64,000 nucleotides of DNA from Paenibacillus sp. FSL H3-0469 (GCF_038051945.1 NZ_CP150302.1:1426001-1490000), one strand, 5' to 3'. Positions 17,001 through 27,500 are shown, numbered from the stretch's first letter. Numbers and translations are program-made. Notes: generated from the letters alone by a model not told the origin.

Positions 17001-19824
17001 CGGCTACCGTCAGATTACTGCCCACAGTCAAATCATGGTGAATATCCACATTCCCTTCGGCGCTGGCGCTGAGAGCCAGGATGTCACTCTTCGGATTGTA
17101 CAGCTGGCTGTGAAGATGCAGAGCATCCGCACTCGCCATCTGTGTGAGCTTGTCCCAGGAGCTGCCGCTGGCAACATTCTCCAGTGAATTTCCGATACCC
17201 ACCTTCCACTTCCGCTCGCTTTCGTTCCAGAACATCCGGGCAGGCGGCTGCGATTCCCCCCGGAACACTTCGATGCCGCTCTCGGCGGCTGGCGGGGTAT
17301 CCCCTGCGAATTTGTTGATCTCAATGATGTTATTGGTGACAACCAGATCTTCACGGTTCAGCGTGGTCGTGGTGCCTTTGACGATCAGGTTGCCGTCTAC
17401 CTTAACCAGGCCCTGAACCGCCAGACCTCCGCTGACCTCCGCCCCGTTATTGACGGTCAGGGAGCCCTGCACCTCAGCATCATTAATCATTTCAAAATCA
17501 CCGTCTGCTGTAATCTGGACAGCCGTGTTGCCCGTGCTATCGCTCAGGGAATTGTGCCGGTGCAGGCCATCTGCATCCGAGCTGACCCCTCCGGTCAACG
17601 CGTCCCAATTACTCCCGTAGGCAATATTGGACAGTTCATCGCCGAGTCCCAGCTTCCATCTGCCATCCGTCTCGTCCCAGAGCAGCTTGGCGCTCGGGTT
17701 CAGCTTGCCCCGGTAGACCTCAATGCTGCTCTGCTTCAGGGAGGAACTGTTCCCCTCGAATTTATTGAGCTCAATCCGGTTGCTGACCACCACCAGATCT
17801 TCCTTTTTGACGAAGGTAGTGGTGCCCTTGACCGTCAGATTGCCTTCAATCGTAGCCGATCCTCCGACACTCAGGTCGGACTTCAGCGTGGTACTGCCCT
17901 TGGCCAGCAGCGTACCGCCGAGCTCCATATTCCCGGATGCGGACAGCCGTCCCTGGGCGTCTGCCGACAGAATCGTTCCGCCGGACGGCGTACTCAGTGT
18001 GCTGTGCTTGTGGGAAGCATCCGCCACAGACCCGCTGGTCAGTGTGTCCCATTTGTTCCCGTAAGGAATGTCGGACATGCTGCCTTCAAGCCCGATTCTC
18101 CACTTGCGGTCTGCTTCATTCCACTCCATGCGTGCTGCCGGAAGCTGGCTGCCCCGGTAGACATCCAGCCCTCCCTTGTTACCCAGAGCTGTGTGGTCTT
18201 CCGCCTTATTGACCGTAAGGAAGCTATCTGCCACCTCCTGCTCAACCTTCCGGATGACCACCTCTTCTTCCCGGACAATCAGCTTATTCACGGTCAGGGT
18301 CTCGCCGACCATCAGCTCATGGGGGATATTCACATTACCGTCCGCACCGATCTCCAGCGCAAGCAGGCTCTTGTCTTCGTTATGGAACTGCCTGTGGGTA
18401 TGCAGAGCATCTGCATTCCGGTTGCCGCCGGTCAGCTCCTCCCACTGCTTCCCGTCAGGAATATTGGTCATATCCCCGCTCACGGTGCCGGTCTGCCAGG
18501 ATTTCGCAGCTTCATTCCAGGCTATCTTGGCATTGGGCAGCGTGGCTCCCCGGAAGACCTCCAGGCCATCCTTCTGGGATACCAGTGTACCGGATACGCT
18601 CATTCCCCGGTCAACCAGGACCGTCCCCTCGTTGTCCGTGCGAAGTGACGGCTTGCCATCCGCAGCCATCAGCTGGCTATGGCTATGCAGACTATCCGCA
18701 TTCGCACCGTGATGCAGCTGCTCCCAGTCTGCTCCATAAGCCACCTCGAACAATCCGCTGGCCTCGTCACCCGCCTGCACTTCGGTTCCAATCATCCAGC
18801 TCTTATTCTTCTCATCCCATTGCAGCTTGGCGCTGGAATGATCCTTGCGCAGGATCTCGATCCCCATCCGGTCATCTTCAGCCGCATTCTGATTCAGGGT
18901 GACCTTGCTTCCGCCGATGATAACCTGGGGAACATCCAGCATCGCCATCCCCCCGCTGACTTCAATCCCTTGCTTCGCGGAGAAAGGCCCCTCCATGGTT
19001 GACGCGCCGGAGACCTCCAGATCGCCGGACTCATTCACCTTGAACACCGCTGCGCTGCCCGAGGTTACAGATAACGTGCCGTCTATATCCACTGATCCAT
19101 AAGTGCTGATAGCTCCTGCCTTGATGTCGCCAGTGAACTCTGTCAGCACAGCGTGAACGTTAAGCCGGCTCCCTTCCTCGCCATCAAGGTCCTCCGAGTT
19201 GCTGAGGAAGGGCGTTTCAGGCTTCTTCTCTTTGCCGATAATGATCTGATCCGCCTTAAGCACCGTCCCGCCTGCGGCCCTCGTCACCAGCTGAGACCCG
19301 TCCACATCCGTCTCGTAGATCCCGCCGATCGTTAAAGTGCCATCCTGGGAATGCTTCAGATTCACCCGGGCCAGCAGGATATTCTGGTGTACATCTGCGG
19401 GCTTCCGGGAGCTTACTTCTATTTTGGCCTGCTCCAGCACATGGATGGGATTATCTCCTCCCTTGAGCACTTCGGCGTCAGTTAGCTTCTCCTGATAGCT
19501 GATGGAAATATAGATCTGATCCGAAGTGCTGTACCCCGAGAGGTTAATCACCCGATCCGGCTGAGTATCACTGACCATAATTTCCTGGCTGATCTCCTCA
19601 TTGTGCTCCGGGTCGGTGACACGGTTGAGAGCAAAGCCCGGAGCGATCTCAACGGTTATCCCGTCCCGCATGGTGACCTTAAGCCCATCCACGACTCCCC
19701 AATCATGGAAATGACGGTTATGCAGCTGCCGCACACGCTTATGGTAATTCTGATCCAGCGTCAGATCCTCTTCCTTCAGCAGCAGCCCGTTGAAATAATT
19801 CATGCGTTTCATATCCTTTGGCAC
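14044..19824 (-). CDS. eCIS tail fibre with modular repeats and S74 chaperone
   Basis: A 1,926-residue fibre. The N-terminal block (about 1-60, MNYFNGLLLKEEDL...HNRHFHDWGVVDGL) is shared with the fibre at 20065 and probably anchors both to the baseplate. The shaft is a long series of related modules, each with a GI(E/D)V-RG strand, a LxWDE-xWxxG turn, a YxxHTHxELS or similar turn, GNxGIGTxxPxAKL and a GNAxVSGxLTVT strand, as in trimeric beta-helical fibres. The last 105 residues are a Peptidase_S74 intramolecular chaperone (SSRTYKENI, KPVTFNYK, IGFIAEDVP, then a coiled coil), which normally cuts itself off after trimer assembly at the serine before the conserved lysine. Likely the receptor-binding fibre; last gene of the operon. 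Confidence 0.85.
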   Translation of the reverse strand: MPKDMKRMNYFNGLLLKEEDLTLDQNYHKRVRQLHNRHFHDWGVVDGLKVTMRDGITVEIAPGFALNRVTDPEHNEEISQEIMVSDTQPDRVINLSGYSTSDQIYISISYQEKLTDAEVLKGGDNPIHVLEQAKIEVSSRKPADVHQNILLARVNLKHSQDGTLTIGGIYETDVDGSQLVTRAAGGTVLKADQIIIGKEKKPETPFLSNSEDLDGEEGSRLNVHAVLTEFTGDIKAGAISTYGSVDIDGTLSVTSGSAAVFKVNESGDLEVSGASTMEGPFSAKQGIEVSGGMAMLDVPQVIIGGSKVTLNQNAAEDDRMGIEILRKDHSSAKLQWDEKNKSWMIGTEVQAGDEASGLFEVAYGADWEQLHHGANADSLHSHSQLMAADGKPSLRTDNEGTVLVDRGMSVSGTLVSQKDGLEVFRGATLPNAKIAWNEAAKSWQTGTVSGDMTNIPDGKQWEELTGGNRNADALHTHRQFHNEDKSLLALEIGADGNVNIPHELMVGETLTVNKLIVREEEVVIRKVEQEVADSFLTVNKAEDHTALGNKGGLDVYRGSQLPAARMEWNEADRKWRIGLEGSMSDIPYGNKWDTLTSGSVADASHKHSTLSTPSGGTILSADAQGRLSASGNMELGGTLLAKGSTTLKSDLSVGGSATIEGNLTVKGTTTFVKKEDLVVVSNRIELNKFEGNSSSLKQSSIEVYRGKLNPSAKLLWDETDGRWKLGLGDELSNIAYGSNWDALTGGVSSDADGLHRHNSLSDSTGNTAVQITADGDFEMINDAEVQGSLTVNNGAEVSGGLAVQGLVKVDGNLIVKGTTTTLNREDLVVTNNIIEINKFAGDTPPAAESGIEVFRGESQPPARMFWNESERKWKVGIGNSLENVASGSSWDKLTQMASADALHLHSQLYNPKSDILALSASAEGNVDIHHDLTVGSNLTVAGELEIRGTSAKIATDELDIGSPWITLNKDAGTAKSLAGGGLEIYRGPDQPAAKLTWDEVKAQWLLATPTDSAALAVDSSGNVQASGAVKAAGVAITGAVTAASAAIAGTVTVGDGIEVLQGTETNAQIKWAKDRWKLGTAGRTVLSLTRSGKMGVGTDNPTEVLDVAGKAVFRTETEVSGAASFSGKLTAHSDAVFEGTASFNKGIDAASAVISKHAVISGNVTAGGFEAPRGLNKDGILQPNARIYWNNEQNAWFYGDGVTFSEFGTGKGGQNKLFNSLGNTVALFSDAKGYVGIGTTNPLALLDVQVPGGSSAFSVTSSGEVGIGTFNPKFKLDVQGNAAINGELNAVSAAISKDLTVNGNLTVNGDIVTINAATLEVEDNIIRVNKYTPQKTPLVQNAGLEVFRGGTALPAQLLWDETADVWLAGVSDNLKAIEFKGHTHPEYASLSGAITVDEGNIGIGTDARAANLEVKGNAVVSGSLTVTEASLSGGLAAASVKISGLAALKEVTVSGGFTAQDAAITGDLTVNKGIAVDRGTEQKAQLLWDESLDAWTAGTAGSMKQLSYNGHTHQELSELTGVLKIASGNLGIGTAAPTAKLEVNGNAVVSGRMTVTDAAVSGKLTAADAECSGMLRAKDAEVTGSLKLSRGIDVGRGTGANAQIVWNEAMAEWQLGLAGSLKQLSYSDHSHEELTDLSAVLKVASGNIGIGTAAPAAKLDVNGNAAVSGKLTVTDAVVNGALTVKNAVINTLLKAADAEFTGTFNAKDAAFTGTLSAKELTLSDTLNVKDAKISGSLTVSRGIELDRGKDKKAQILWDTTANAWQAGIEGSMQKLVCQDAVYDELVQVAGALTLDSSSNVGIGKAPADNYKLDVNGNLRATNFAQTSSRTYKENIASLPVKKALELLNKLKPVTFNYKTENGKQQNIGFIAEDVPQIFSTADHKSVVLMDIIGVLTTVVQKQQKEAQDMRKQVNELKVQVTALAGA

Positions 19825-19862
19825 AATCCCACTCCTCCCGGCTCTTCATAGTTACAGCTTGA

Positions 19863-20045
19863 TTAGGCCTGAACGGACTCCTCTTCTGCGGCAGCCAGCT
19901 CCTCCAGCACCTGAATAGCCCCGCTGATGCGTGTCAGGGTATATCCCAGATTGGTACGCTTCTCGTCCAGCTCCTGGATCATTTGCCGCCCGGATTCCAG
20001 CTCTGCCTTCAGTTCGTTCATACGTGCTTCCAATTGTTCTTTCAT
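19863..20045 (-). CDS. small coiled-coil protein between the fibres
   Basis: 60 residues, acidic, almost entirely heptad-like (LEARMNELKAELESGRQM, LDEKRTNLGYTLTRISGA). The ATG follows AGGAGG at good spacing, so it is a real gene despite its size. It lies between two fibre genes on the same strand. I infer a fibre trimerisation or assembly helper; no family recognised. Confidence 0.7.
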   Translation of the reverse strand: MKEQLEARMNELKAELESGRQMIQELDEKRTNLGYTLTRISGAIQVLEELAAAEEESVQA

Positions 20046-20064
20046 AAGTTCATCCTCCTAAGGT

Positions 20065-22905
20065 TTAGGCACCCTGCAGGGTGTCGATTTGTTTTTGCAT
20101 TCTTGTAATTGCCTTCTGCTGATCCTTCATCACGCTGGTCAGAACGGCAATGATATCCATCCCGCTGATCGCCCGCTGCTCCGGATCGGCCAGAACAGCC
20201 GGTACTTCCTCCGCAATGAAGCCGAGGGTCTTTGGCTTGGTGCCTCCTTTGTATTTAAAAGAGACCGGATTTAGCCCATCCAGCAGCAGCTTCGCTTCCT
20301 TGACCGGAATATCCGCAATATTGTCCTTCAGCTCGCGCGAGGACCACCAGTACATGCTGCCGTTGGCATAGACCCCGCCGCTGGCATGAAGATAGATGCG
20401 GTCGCCGGCATCATTAGAGACTCCGATGTCCAGCACGCAGTTCTCCCCGCTGGTTGGATAGTACTTAATCCAGGCCGAGTCGCCGCTGCCGCCGCCGGGA
20501 TCGGACGGGAAGATAATCCCGTTGTTGCCGCTGCCCGCGCTCGGGATCAGGGCATTTCTCACTTCCAGGCTGCTGTGGACAGAAGCGTAGGACCAGTCGT
20601 TGCCGTAATTGAGCACCAGATGGCTGCCATTGTCGACTAGCGCCCGGCCGGGAGCCCCGCGGCGTCCGGGATAACCGATGTAGAAATCAGCGCAGCGTAC
20701 AGTGGCGGCGAATTCCTCAGCCACATCCAGCTTTTTGAATTTGCCGGCGAAGTTGAATACCTCAGTCTTGATGCTGCCTTTGATCTCAAGATCACCGCCA
20801 ATATAGGCGCCCCCCTTCACCTGCAGGGAGCCATTAACATCGAGATTATCCCAGATGGAGACTCTGCGGACTCCCGACATCCCGTTACCCGCGATCATCA
20901 AAGAATTGTAGTTCGTGGTATCGTTACTGATCTCGGCATTCTTGGGGGATTGACCCGTGAAGCCTGTCCATCCAGCGGTGAAGCGGACCGGATTCTGCCC
21001 GCTCAGGATACGCATTTCCCCTGCCACGTCCAGCTTGTCCGCAGGCTCCAGTGTGCCGATGCCCACGTTGCCGGAAGCTATCAAAGAGATATGGTCACTC
21101 CTGTCATTGGAGGTACCAATCTCCAGCGTGCAATCCTCGCCTGTACGGGGATAGTACTTGATCCAAGCCTGATCATACCCGCCTCCGCCCGGATTGGCCG
21201 GGAATATAATGCCGCTGTGCTCCCCGTTACCCGCGCTAGGAATAATCTCCTGGGAGGCCTGCATTGTCCCGTTCACATACAGAAATCCGTTCACATCCAG
21301 CCGGTCCCAGATGGCGACCTTTCTCTTCTGCCCGGCAGAGTTATTGCCGACTATCATCAGGGCCTTGTAGTCTGTAGTATCGTTACAGATCTCCGCACCG
21401 TTCGTCTGTTTGTCGGGAAAGCCCGTCCAAGCGGAGGTGAAGCGAAGCGGGTTCCGGCCGCTGAGCAGGCGTACGCTGCCCTCGACATCCAGCGAATCCT
21501 CCAGCAGCTTCTGCGAACCGATACCGACATAGCCGTTCTTGTTCCAGGAGAGCGCCTGCTTATCTGTGCGGGAGCCGTCGGCGTTAACCGTCCGGGTACC
21601 CAGTGCCCCGCCGCTGCCGCCGAATAACACCGGACCCTCTACCTCTGCCGCAGCGAAGGGCTTCCCGGCTCCGAACCAGCCCAGGCCATGCGAATGGTCA
21701 ACCGTGTCCGGGTTCGTCCCCTTCAGCAGCAGGATTCTGTCATCCTGAAGGGCAAGATCGGCATCACTGTACAGCTTACCCGCCCCGGTGAAGCCGAAGC
21801 TTAGGCCTGATGGCGAAGACAGCTTACTGTGCCGGTGCAGCAGATCAGCGAATTCAGACTTGATCAGGCTGTCCCACTCGTTGCCGTAGGCAATGGTCTT
21901 AAGATCGTTGCCGAGCCCGGCCTTGAAGCATTTATCCTCCTCCACCCAGACAATCCGCGCATCATGCTTGCCCCCGTCGCCCCGGTATACCTCCAGTCCG
22001 CCATCACGCGCACCGGGAAATACATAGTTCGGATCATCCGTGTTGGGGCTGTTCACCTCAACGAAGCTGTTCATAATCCGCATCTCGCTTTGGGCCTTGT
22101 CCTTGCTCTTCAGAATCAGCTCGCCCTCAATCGTTAACGCTCCGGCTACGCTCATAGCCCCGGTGAAGCGGGTCTCGGGAGCTCTGATCTCCAGCACTTT
22201 GCCAGCCTGCAGTGTAGACATGGACGGCATCGCTGCCAGAACGGCTTCACTCAGCCCCGCACTGTCCATGCTGTCTTCACTCTGAACCGGGATCACCAGC
22301 TTCTCCGTGACCAGCTTCTTGCCGGCGGCACCGGCATAGGTTCTTAAGGGCGTCCGGGCCGCATCGCTGTCGTAATCGTATATACATGTACTGTCGATGG
22401 TCACTCCCGCCCCATCGGTACGGGGAACCACCCGGGCCAGAAGGATCGTGTCCGTGCCCTCAGGCTTTGTGGTCCCATAACTGATTTTCCCGCGCTCCCA
22501 GATATGGATCTGTTCCCCTTGTCCACGCTCGATGCTGTAGTCGGCCTTCACCTCTTCATAGCTGACCCAGATGTAGATATTCTCATTGGCGTTATACTCG
22601 GAGAGGTTGACCGGATTATCCGGATGCCCCTCATAGATCAGGATTTCCTGGCTGATGCTCTCATACTTGTCACCATTCTTGACCAGCACCAGATTCAGGG
22701 CCAGCCCCTCCGCAATGCTCACCTTCATGGATTCCCCCGGCTTCGCAGAGGGCAGTACCTTGAGCCCGCAGACAATCCCCCAGGTATGCAGATAGCGGTT
22801 ATGCAGCCGCTGCAGGCGCAGGTGAAACTCCTGATCGAGCATGTAATCCTCAGCGTTCAGGAAGAGCCCGTCAAAGTAGCGCATTCTTCTTAATTCTTTT
22901 CCCAT
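20065..22905 (-). CDS. eCIS tail fibre with S74 chaperone
   Basis: 946 residues. The N-terminal anchor (MRYFDGLFLNAEDYMLDQEF, HNRYLHTWGIVCGLKV) matches that of the 1,926-residue fibre. The middle contains GLEVYRG-WVEEDKCFKAG modules and two copies of a longer unit (LRFTSAWTGFPDKQTNGAEI and VRFTAGWTGFTGQSPKNAEI), plus two IIFPxxPGGG blocks. The C-terminus is a Peptidase_S74 domain (SSRELKDNI, NPVSFKYKG, LGFIAEEVP) with a short coiled coil. Two fibres with the same anchor but different bodies suggest two receptors, or a long and a short fibre on one particle. Confidence 0.85.
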   Translation of the reverse strand: MGKELRRMRYFDGLFLNAEDYMLDQEFHLRLQRLHNRYLHTWGIVCGLKVLPSAKPGESMKVSIAEGLALNLVLVKNGDKYESISQEILIYEGHPDNPVNLSEYNANENIYIWVSYEEVKADYSIERGQGEQIHIWERGKISYGTTKPEGTDTILLARVVPRTDGAGVTIDSTCIYDYDSDAARTPLRTYAGAAGKKLVTEKLVIPVQSEDSMDSAGLSEAVLAAMPSMSTLQAGKVLEIRAPETRFTGAMSVAGALTIEGELILKSKDKAQSEMRIMNSFVEVNSPNTDDPNYVFPGARDGGLEVYRGDGGKHDARIVWVEEDKCFKAGLGNDLKTIAYGNEWDSLIKSEFADLLHRHSKLSSPSGLSFGFTGAGKLYSDADLALQDDRILLLKGTNPDTVDHSHGLGWFGAGKPFAAAEVEGPVLFGGSGGALGTRTVNADGSRTDKQALSWNKNGYVGIGSQKLLEDSLDVEGSVRLLSGRNPLRFTSAWTGFPDKQTNGAEICNDTTDYKALMIVGNNSAGQKRKVAIWDRLDVNGFLYVNGTMQASQEIIPSAGNGEHSGIIFPANPGGGGYDQAWIKYYPRTGEDCTLEIGTSNDRSDHISLIASGNVGIGTLEPADKLDVAGEMRILSGQNPVRFTAGWTGFTGQSPKNAEISNDTTNYNSLMIAGNGMSGVRRVSIWDNLDVNGSLQVKGGAYIGGDLEIKGSIKTEVFNFAGKFKKLDVAEEFAATVRCADFYIGYPGRRGAPGRALVDNGSHLVLNYGNDWSYASVHSSLEVRNALIPSAGSGNNGIIFPSDPGGGSGDSAWIKYYPTSGENCVLDIGVSNDAGDRIYLHASGGVYANGSMYWWSSRELKDNIADIPVKEAKLLLDGLNPVSFKYKGGTKPKTLGFIAEEVPAVLADPEQRAISGMDIIAVLTSVMKDQQKAITRMQKQIDTLQGA

Positions 22906-22933
22906 GATTCGCTTGCCTCCCGGTCTATAATCT

Positions 22934-23683
22934 CTATTGCTCTGTCATACCCCCGACTAAGGTCTCCATTCCCACACGCCCATAGACCCCCAGACGCATA
23001 GACGGGACTTCAATATTCAAGCTGGAATTGGTGTAAAAGGGCCGCTCCTTCCGGATCACCTCCTGCAGATTGCGCACCTTCTGCTCCAGCAGGCTCCGGC
23101 TGTACGCCGGGAGGATGATATGGACGGAGAAGTAGCTCGGCTCGGCCGCCCCGACCATCGTATTAATGCCTATACGCCGGGCATTACCGAGACGGACAGG
23201 CTCCTCGTAGCTATAGATATGGATGGCCGCCTCTTCACCGGCGTGAACCTGCAAATATTCGGCCAGACCGCCCAGAGTTCCGCGTTTCTTATAGAGCTGG
23301 ACGATGCTGCTGATCAGCTTGCGGTTAACGGTGCTGCGGGTGTCCGCAAGCGGAAGAATCTGCGTAGGGGCAAGTGTGCGCTTCTGATTATCCTCCTCAC
23401 CGTCATACTCCACGCCTTCGGCCAACTGCAGGCCTACCCAGCCTGCAAGCCAGGGCAGAAACTGTGAGGGAGCAGTCTGCGGATCGAAGTATTGATGCAA
23501 TCCGTCCAGCAAAGCCTCCATGCCCACAGATTCCGCGCCTGCTGTCCCCGTATTGCCCGAGAGCATGGCTTCGAAGGCCTTCAGGAACCGTCCCAGAAAA
23601 AACTGTTCATCCGTCTCCCCCGCTTTCTGCTGGAACACCCGGGGGAGATACTCCACATAACTGTACCCGTCTGTCTTGCTCAT
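22934..23683 (-). CDS. phage tail protein I-like baseplate protein
   Basis: 249 residues. It begins YLPRVFQQKAGETDEQFFLGRFLKAFE and contains YFDPQTAPSQFLPWLAGWVGLQL and an LPLADTRSTVNRKLI block, the pattern of the phage tail protein domain called TIGR02242 (P2 gpI-like). In contractile tails such proteins connect the wedge to the fibres. The stop of the J-like gene upstream overlaps its start by 4 bases, and fibres follow directly, consistent with that role. Confidence 0.82.
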   Translation of the reverse strand: MSKTDGYSYVEYLPRVFQQKAGETDEQFFLGRFLKAFEAMLSGNTGTAGAESVGMEALLDGLHQYFDPQTAPSQFLPWLAGWVGLQLAEGVEYDGEEDNQKRTLAPTQILPLADTRSTVNRKLISSIVQLYKKRGTLGGLAEYLQVHAGEEAAIHIYSYEEPVRLGNARRIGINTMVGAAEPSYFSVHIILPAYSRSLLEQKVRNLQEVIRKERPFYTNSSLNIEVPSMRLGVYGRVGMETLVGGMTEQ

Positions 23684-24552
23684 GCTTCCACCTCAATCTT
23701 CAGGTCCTTCAGCTTAAATAACTGGAACGGCAGCAGGTCAGGCGAGTCCAGGTTCACGCTGGTTACATGATCAATACCCGCGATTCCCTCTACCAGATGA
23801 TACAAATCCGAGGCGTACAGCTTCCTCCCCGGAAGCCAGCCCTGTCCGTGCTCCCCCCCGTTAACCGGGTCCAGGAACTGTACAATGCTGTCATGAACGA
23901 TGCTCCCGATGCTCTGATTCCTGGCGGCAACCGTCATCTCAATCACAACATCCCGATAATCCGGCTCAACAACATGGACTCGGGTCGTCAGCAGCTTGCT
24001 CTGCTCCAGGATGGCTTTAACCTGCTGCTTGATCTCCGCCATGTCTCTGCGCAGATCCTGCTGATTCGCGGTCTGGAGCACCAGAATTACGGACACATGC
24101 CCGAAAGCTTCTTTATCCCGCCCGGTGCCGTTCTCCATATCCGTATTAATCAGACAGAGCGTACGGACCGCAAGATCAGGATACGTGGTCCGAAGCCCCG
24201 GGATATCCAGCAGGCTCTGCCTCGCCAGCAGCTGGTAATCTTCTGCCGTCACAGCCCTGTAGCATTCGGAGAACTGCTTCGCCCCGCGGGATATTCCGCT
24301 GGCCAGCTCCTCCCCGTCCTCCAGGGTGATACCCAGCAGCTTGAGGAACTGCTGCCTGCTCTCATCGGTCACCTGGTCAAGTCTGTAGAGAACCATCTCC
24401 GTGAAATAGGCGAACAGCTCCACCAGGGTAATGCCGGGATCGGAGGGATTATAGTTCGTCCAATCCGGATCGTAAAGCGGAATCAGCGCAGTGGCATCGG
24501 CCACAAGCTGGTCAAAGCTAAGATCATCCAGCTTCAATACTGGAAGCGGCAT
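23680..24552 (-). CDS. baseplate J-like protein, short form
   Basis: 290 residues. LPVLKLDDLSFDQLVADA and NPSDPGITLVELFAYFTEMVLYRLDQ resemble the N-terminus of the putative baseplate assembly family TIGR02243. The second half (YRDVVIEMTVAARNQS, LDPVNGGEHGQGW, LYHLVEGIAGIDHV) has the gp47/J-like domain that joins wedges. Comparable to Afp12 of the antifeeding prophage. It overlaps the next gene by 4 bases and is likely translated with it. Confidence 0.85.
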   Translation of the reverse strand: MPLPVLKLDDLSFDQLVADATALIPLYDPDWTNYNPSDPGITLVELFAYFTEMVLYRLDQVTDESRQQFLKLLGITLEDGEELASGISRGAKQFSECYRAVTAEDYQLLARQSLLDIPGLRTTYPDLAVRTLCLINTDMENGTGRDKEAFGHVSVILVLQTANQQDLRRDMAEIKQQVKAILEQSKLLTTRVHVVEPDYRDVVIEMTVAARNQSIGSIVHDSIVQFLDPVNGGEHGQGWLPGRKLYASDLYHLVEGIAGIDHVTSVNLDSPDLLPFQLFKLKDLKIEVEA

Positions 24553-24574
24553 AGGTTCTTCCTCCTTTCTGTAT

Positions 24575-27500
24575 TTACGGCTCCAAAGTATTACAATGCG
24601 GACACCGCACCACTGTGTCCGGAATACCGGACAGCCCCTTCAGATACCTCCGCTCTTCCCTGCGGATTGTCTCCAGCCCGCACGCTGCCGTGGTTGCGGT
24701 CAAATCATGCAGCAGGCCCGCCCGCTTATCCATAAGATACGGAAAGGGATGTTCCTCCGGCTTGTTCACCAGATGCAGCCCGCCGCAGATCAGCTCATCC
24801 TCTTCCAGATGAATATTGCCGCTGGCGAGGGTACGGATCTTGAGCGGTGTGGTGTTGATGTATTCATCCGTCCGGCTCAGGAAGACAATATCCTTCTCCT
24901 CGAATACAGCGGTCTTCACAACAAAGGTTACCGCCCCCGAATCCAGCCTACTCAGGATATACGTCCGGACCGTCAGATCATCCGTCAGATCAAATTCCAG
25001 ATCGCTGCCCTCGGGATAGCTCTCTGCAAGCGGTTCTTCGTCAAGGGTCTGGCATTCGAGCATGTCACCGTCGATGGTGAGGACAATCAGCTCTACCGGC
25101 TTACGGGATCTGTAGCGGAGCCTGATGATTCCGTTCTCCTTGAACCCTCTGAGCACAAGCGATTTCACTTCATCCCCGGCATCCACCGGCTCGGCAAGAG
25201 CAAATTGAAGCGCGTTGTCCTCAGAACGGACCAGACTGTATTTCGGATAAGCGGCCTGTGGTTTATACGGTCCGTTCTCAAGCGGCTCCAGCTTCAGCGT
25301 GAAGCATTGCACTGAAGCTTTGACGATCACATCCGATACATAGTCAACACCCGGCGTATTCTTAATCACGGCATAGACCTCGGAGACATACAGGTTCTGT
25401 CCCAGCTCCCAGCCCTTGTTCCCGTCTGCGCCCTTCAGCGGATGAAAAAACTGCTTCAGGTTGTCGATGATCCGTCCCTCAGCTACCTTCCGCTGGTCCA
25501 GAGAGGTAAAGACTACGGTTGCCTCCACAGCCGTGCGGACATAATCCGGGCCAATAACTTCAATCCCCGGCTCTGCGGTGTTCAAAGGGGCCGATATGCG
25601 TTCACACAGATAGGCTTCAATCTCACTGCGCAATTCCTGGCTCGGGAACGGCCTCGGATCATCCGTCTCCGGCACCACGATCAGGGTAGCTCTACCCGGG
25701 GTGAACTCCAGCTCCCGGTTCATAGCACTTAGACATTTCACCTTGGCGATCTGAGGCATCGCCTCACGCACCAGCCATTCCATGTCCTCAGCGGTTACGC
25801 CCCTGTTCCAGCTCTTCAGCGTATGCGGTCCGCGAAGCTCAGCCTGCTCTGCTTCCTCCTGATCGAAGCCGCCGTCCGCCGCCACCGGATTCGTTACGGA
25901 ATCCAGCCAGCTGTAGCTGTCCCATATCCGGGATACCGAGCCTGCGGCAACATTCCCGGACGCTCCGCCGCCATGCTTGTAGTCACACACGATGTTGTCT
26001 ATGCCCATAGGCGGAATCATGCCGCTGCGCCCATCCCCGAACATGATCATTCCGGTGCTTCTGTCCAGCATATAGTGCCTTGAATCTGAACCGGATACGG
26101 AGAACGTATTGACTTCCTCCCACGGTATCCATATCCCCTGACCGGTGGCTTCCCAGACCTTGAGAAGCTGGCCTGGCAGCACGGGTATTTTGGACAACTG
26201 AACGGTCTGATTCTCCTCACCATTGCTGGAGCCCAGAAGCTCTGCCGAAACCGTATTGGAATTGCGGGCCCAGACCGCGTTAGCAAGAATGGCATTCACC
26301 TGCGGGACTATCTCGAACCGGCCTTCATCCAGCCGGGCACGTATCCAGTACTGCTCCGTGCCGAACAACGGCCGTCTCGCAATATCTCCCGGCACGGCAA
26401 ACTGCAGAATCTCCCTGCGGGTGAAGCCTCTGATCTCATCATTCACGCTGAGCGTCAGCCATCTTCTGCCGTCCCAATACTCCCACGCCACTACCGGACG
26501 TCCCAGCTGTTCACCCGTTAGCGGAAAGAAGAGCGACACGGGCAGATCGCTAATATCACGGTCAAAGCCCAGGTAGAAGGTCGGCTCCGTCTCGGTGCAC
26601 GGATAGAAGGGCTTGAAATATTCACCTTCGTTGCGGCAGGCCGCCGACTTATCAGCGAAGCTGAAGTTATTCTCTTTAAGCACGGTCTGCGGGTGCGCCT
26701 CCAGTGTGTAGCTGTAGGCTAAACTGAGTTTACGGATGGAAGGCGGCGCGTATGTCGCCTGGGTCACCTTGAGCTTGGCTACATTGATGCTTCCTTCTCC
26801 CAGCTTGACCTCTTCATCCTGATATTCGTATTTCGCATCCTCGCCGTAATTCCCGCCGGTGATGCGGGCCCGGACCCAGTACTGCTCTTCACCGCCCAGC
26901 GTCAGCTTCTGGATACCCGGACAGACGAAGCTCAGCGTTCCGCTGGCAGTAAGGCTGCTCACCGCACGGAGGGCAGCACCGCCATAAGCTGCACCGCCTT
27001 CGTCCGTTCTCTCCTCAAGACCGGTGATCGCAAGCCATTCCTGCCCGTTCCAATATTCCCAGCCGAGTCTCACATACGGTGTGTCCGGCAGCTTGCTGAT
27101 CTCCGGCTCTGACAGCTCCACCCTGAGCGTAATCCGGGCACCTGGCTTCGAGAAGGCCTCTTTGCAGGCGATGTAGAACGTATCATTGATTCTGGGCTTG
27201 TCCCCAAGCGGATAATAATCCTTGCCCATATCCAGCAGGTTCCCGTTATTCACCGTCACATCCGGCGGGAGCGGCTGCGGACTCACCACGTTAAGCTCCA
27301 GGCGGATATCTTCAATATCCGGCATTCGCGTACCGGCGGTTATAGGCTTCTTCAACTCGGCGAAAATCCACTTACCAGGCCATTCCCGCAGCGCCCCGGA
27401 CGGCTCGTACCCGGCCAGCGTCTTCGTATGCACGCCAGTCAGCCGGTCGAACCGGACCACTGCCCTCCACAGAGCATCTTCGTCCTCTCCCGCTTCGGCT

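Noticed and set aside
17554..18648. 364-codon plus-strand frame inside the fibre gene
   Set aside because: Antisense shadow of the repeated fibre modules; no start signal or known domain.
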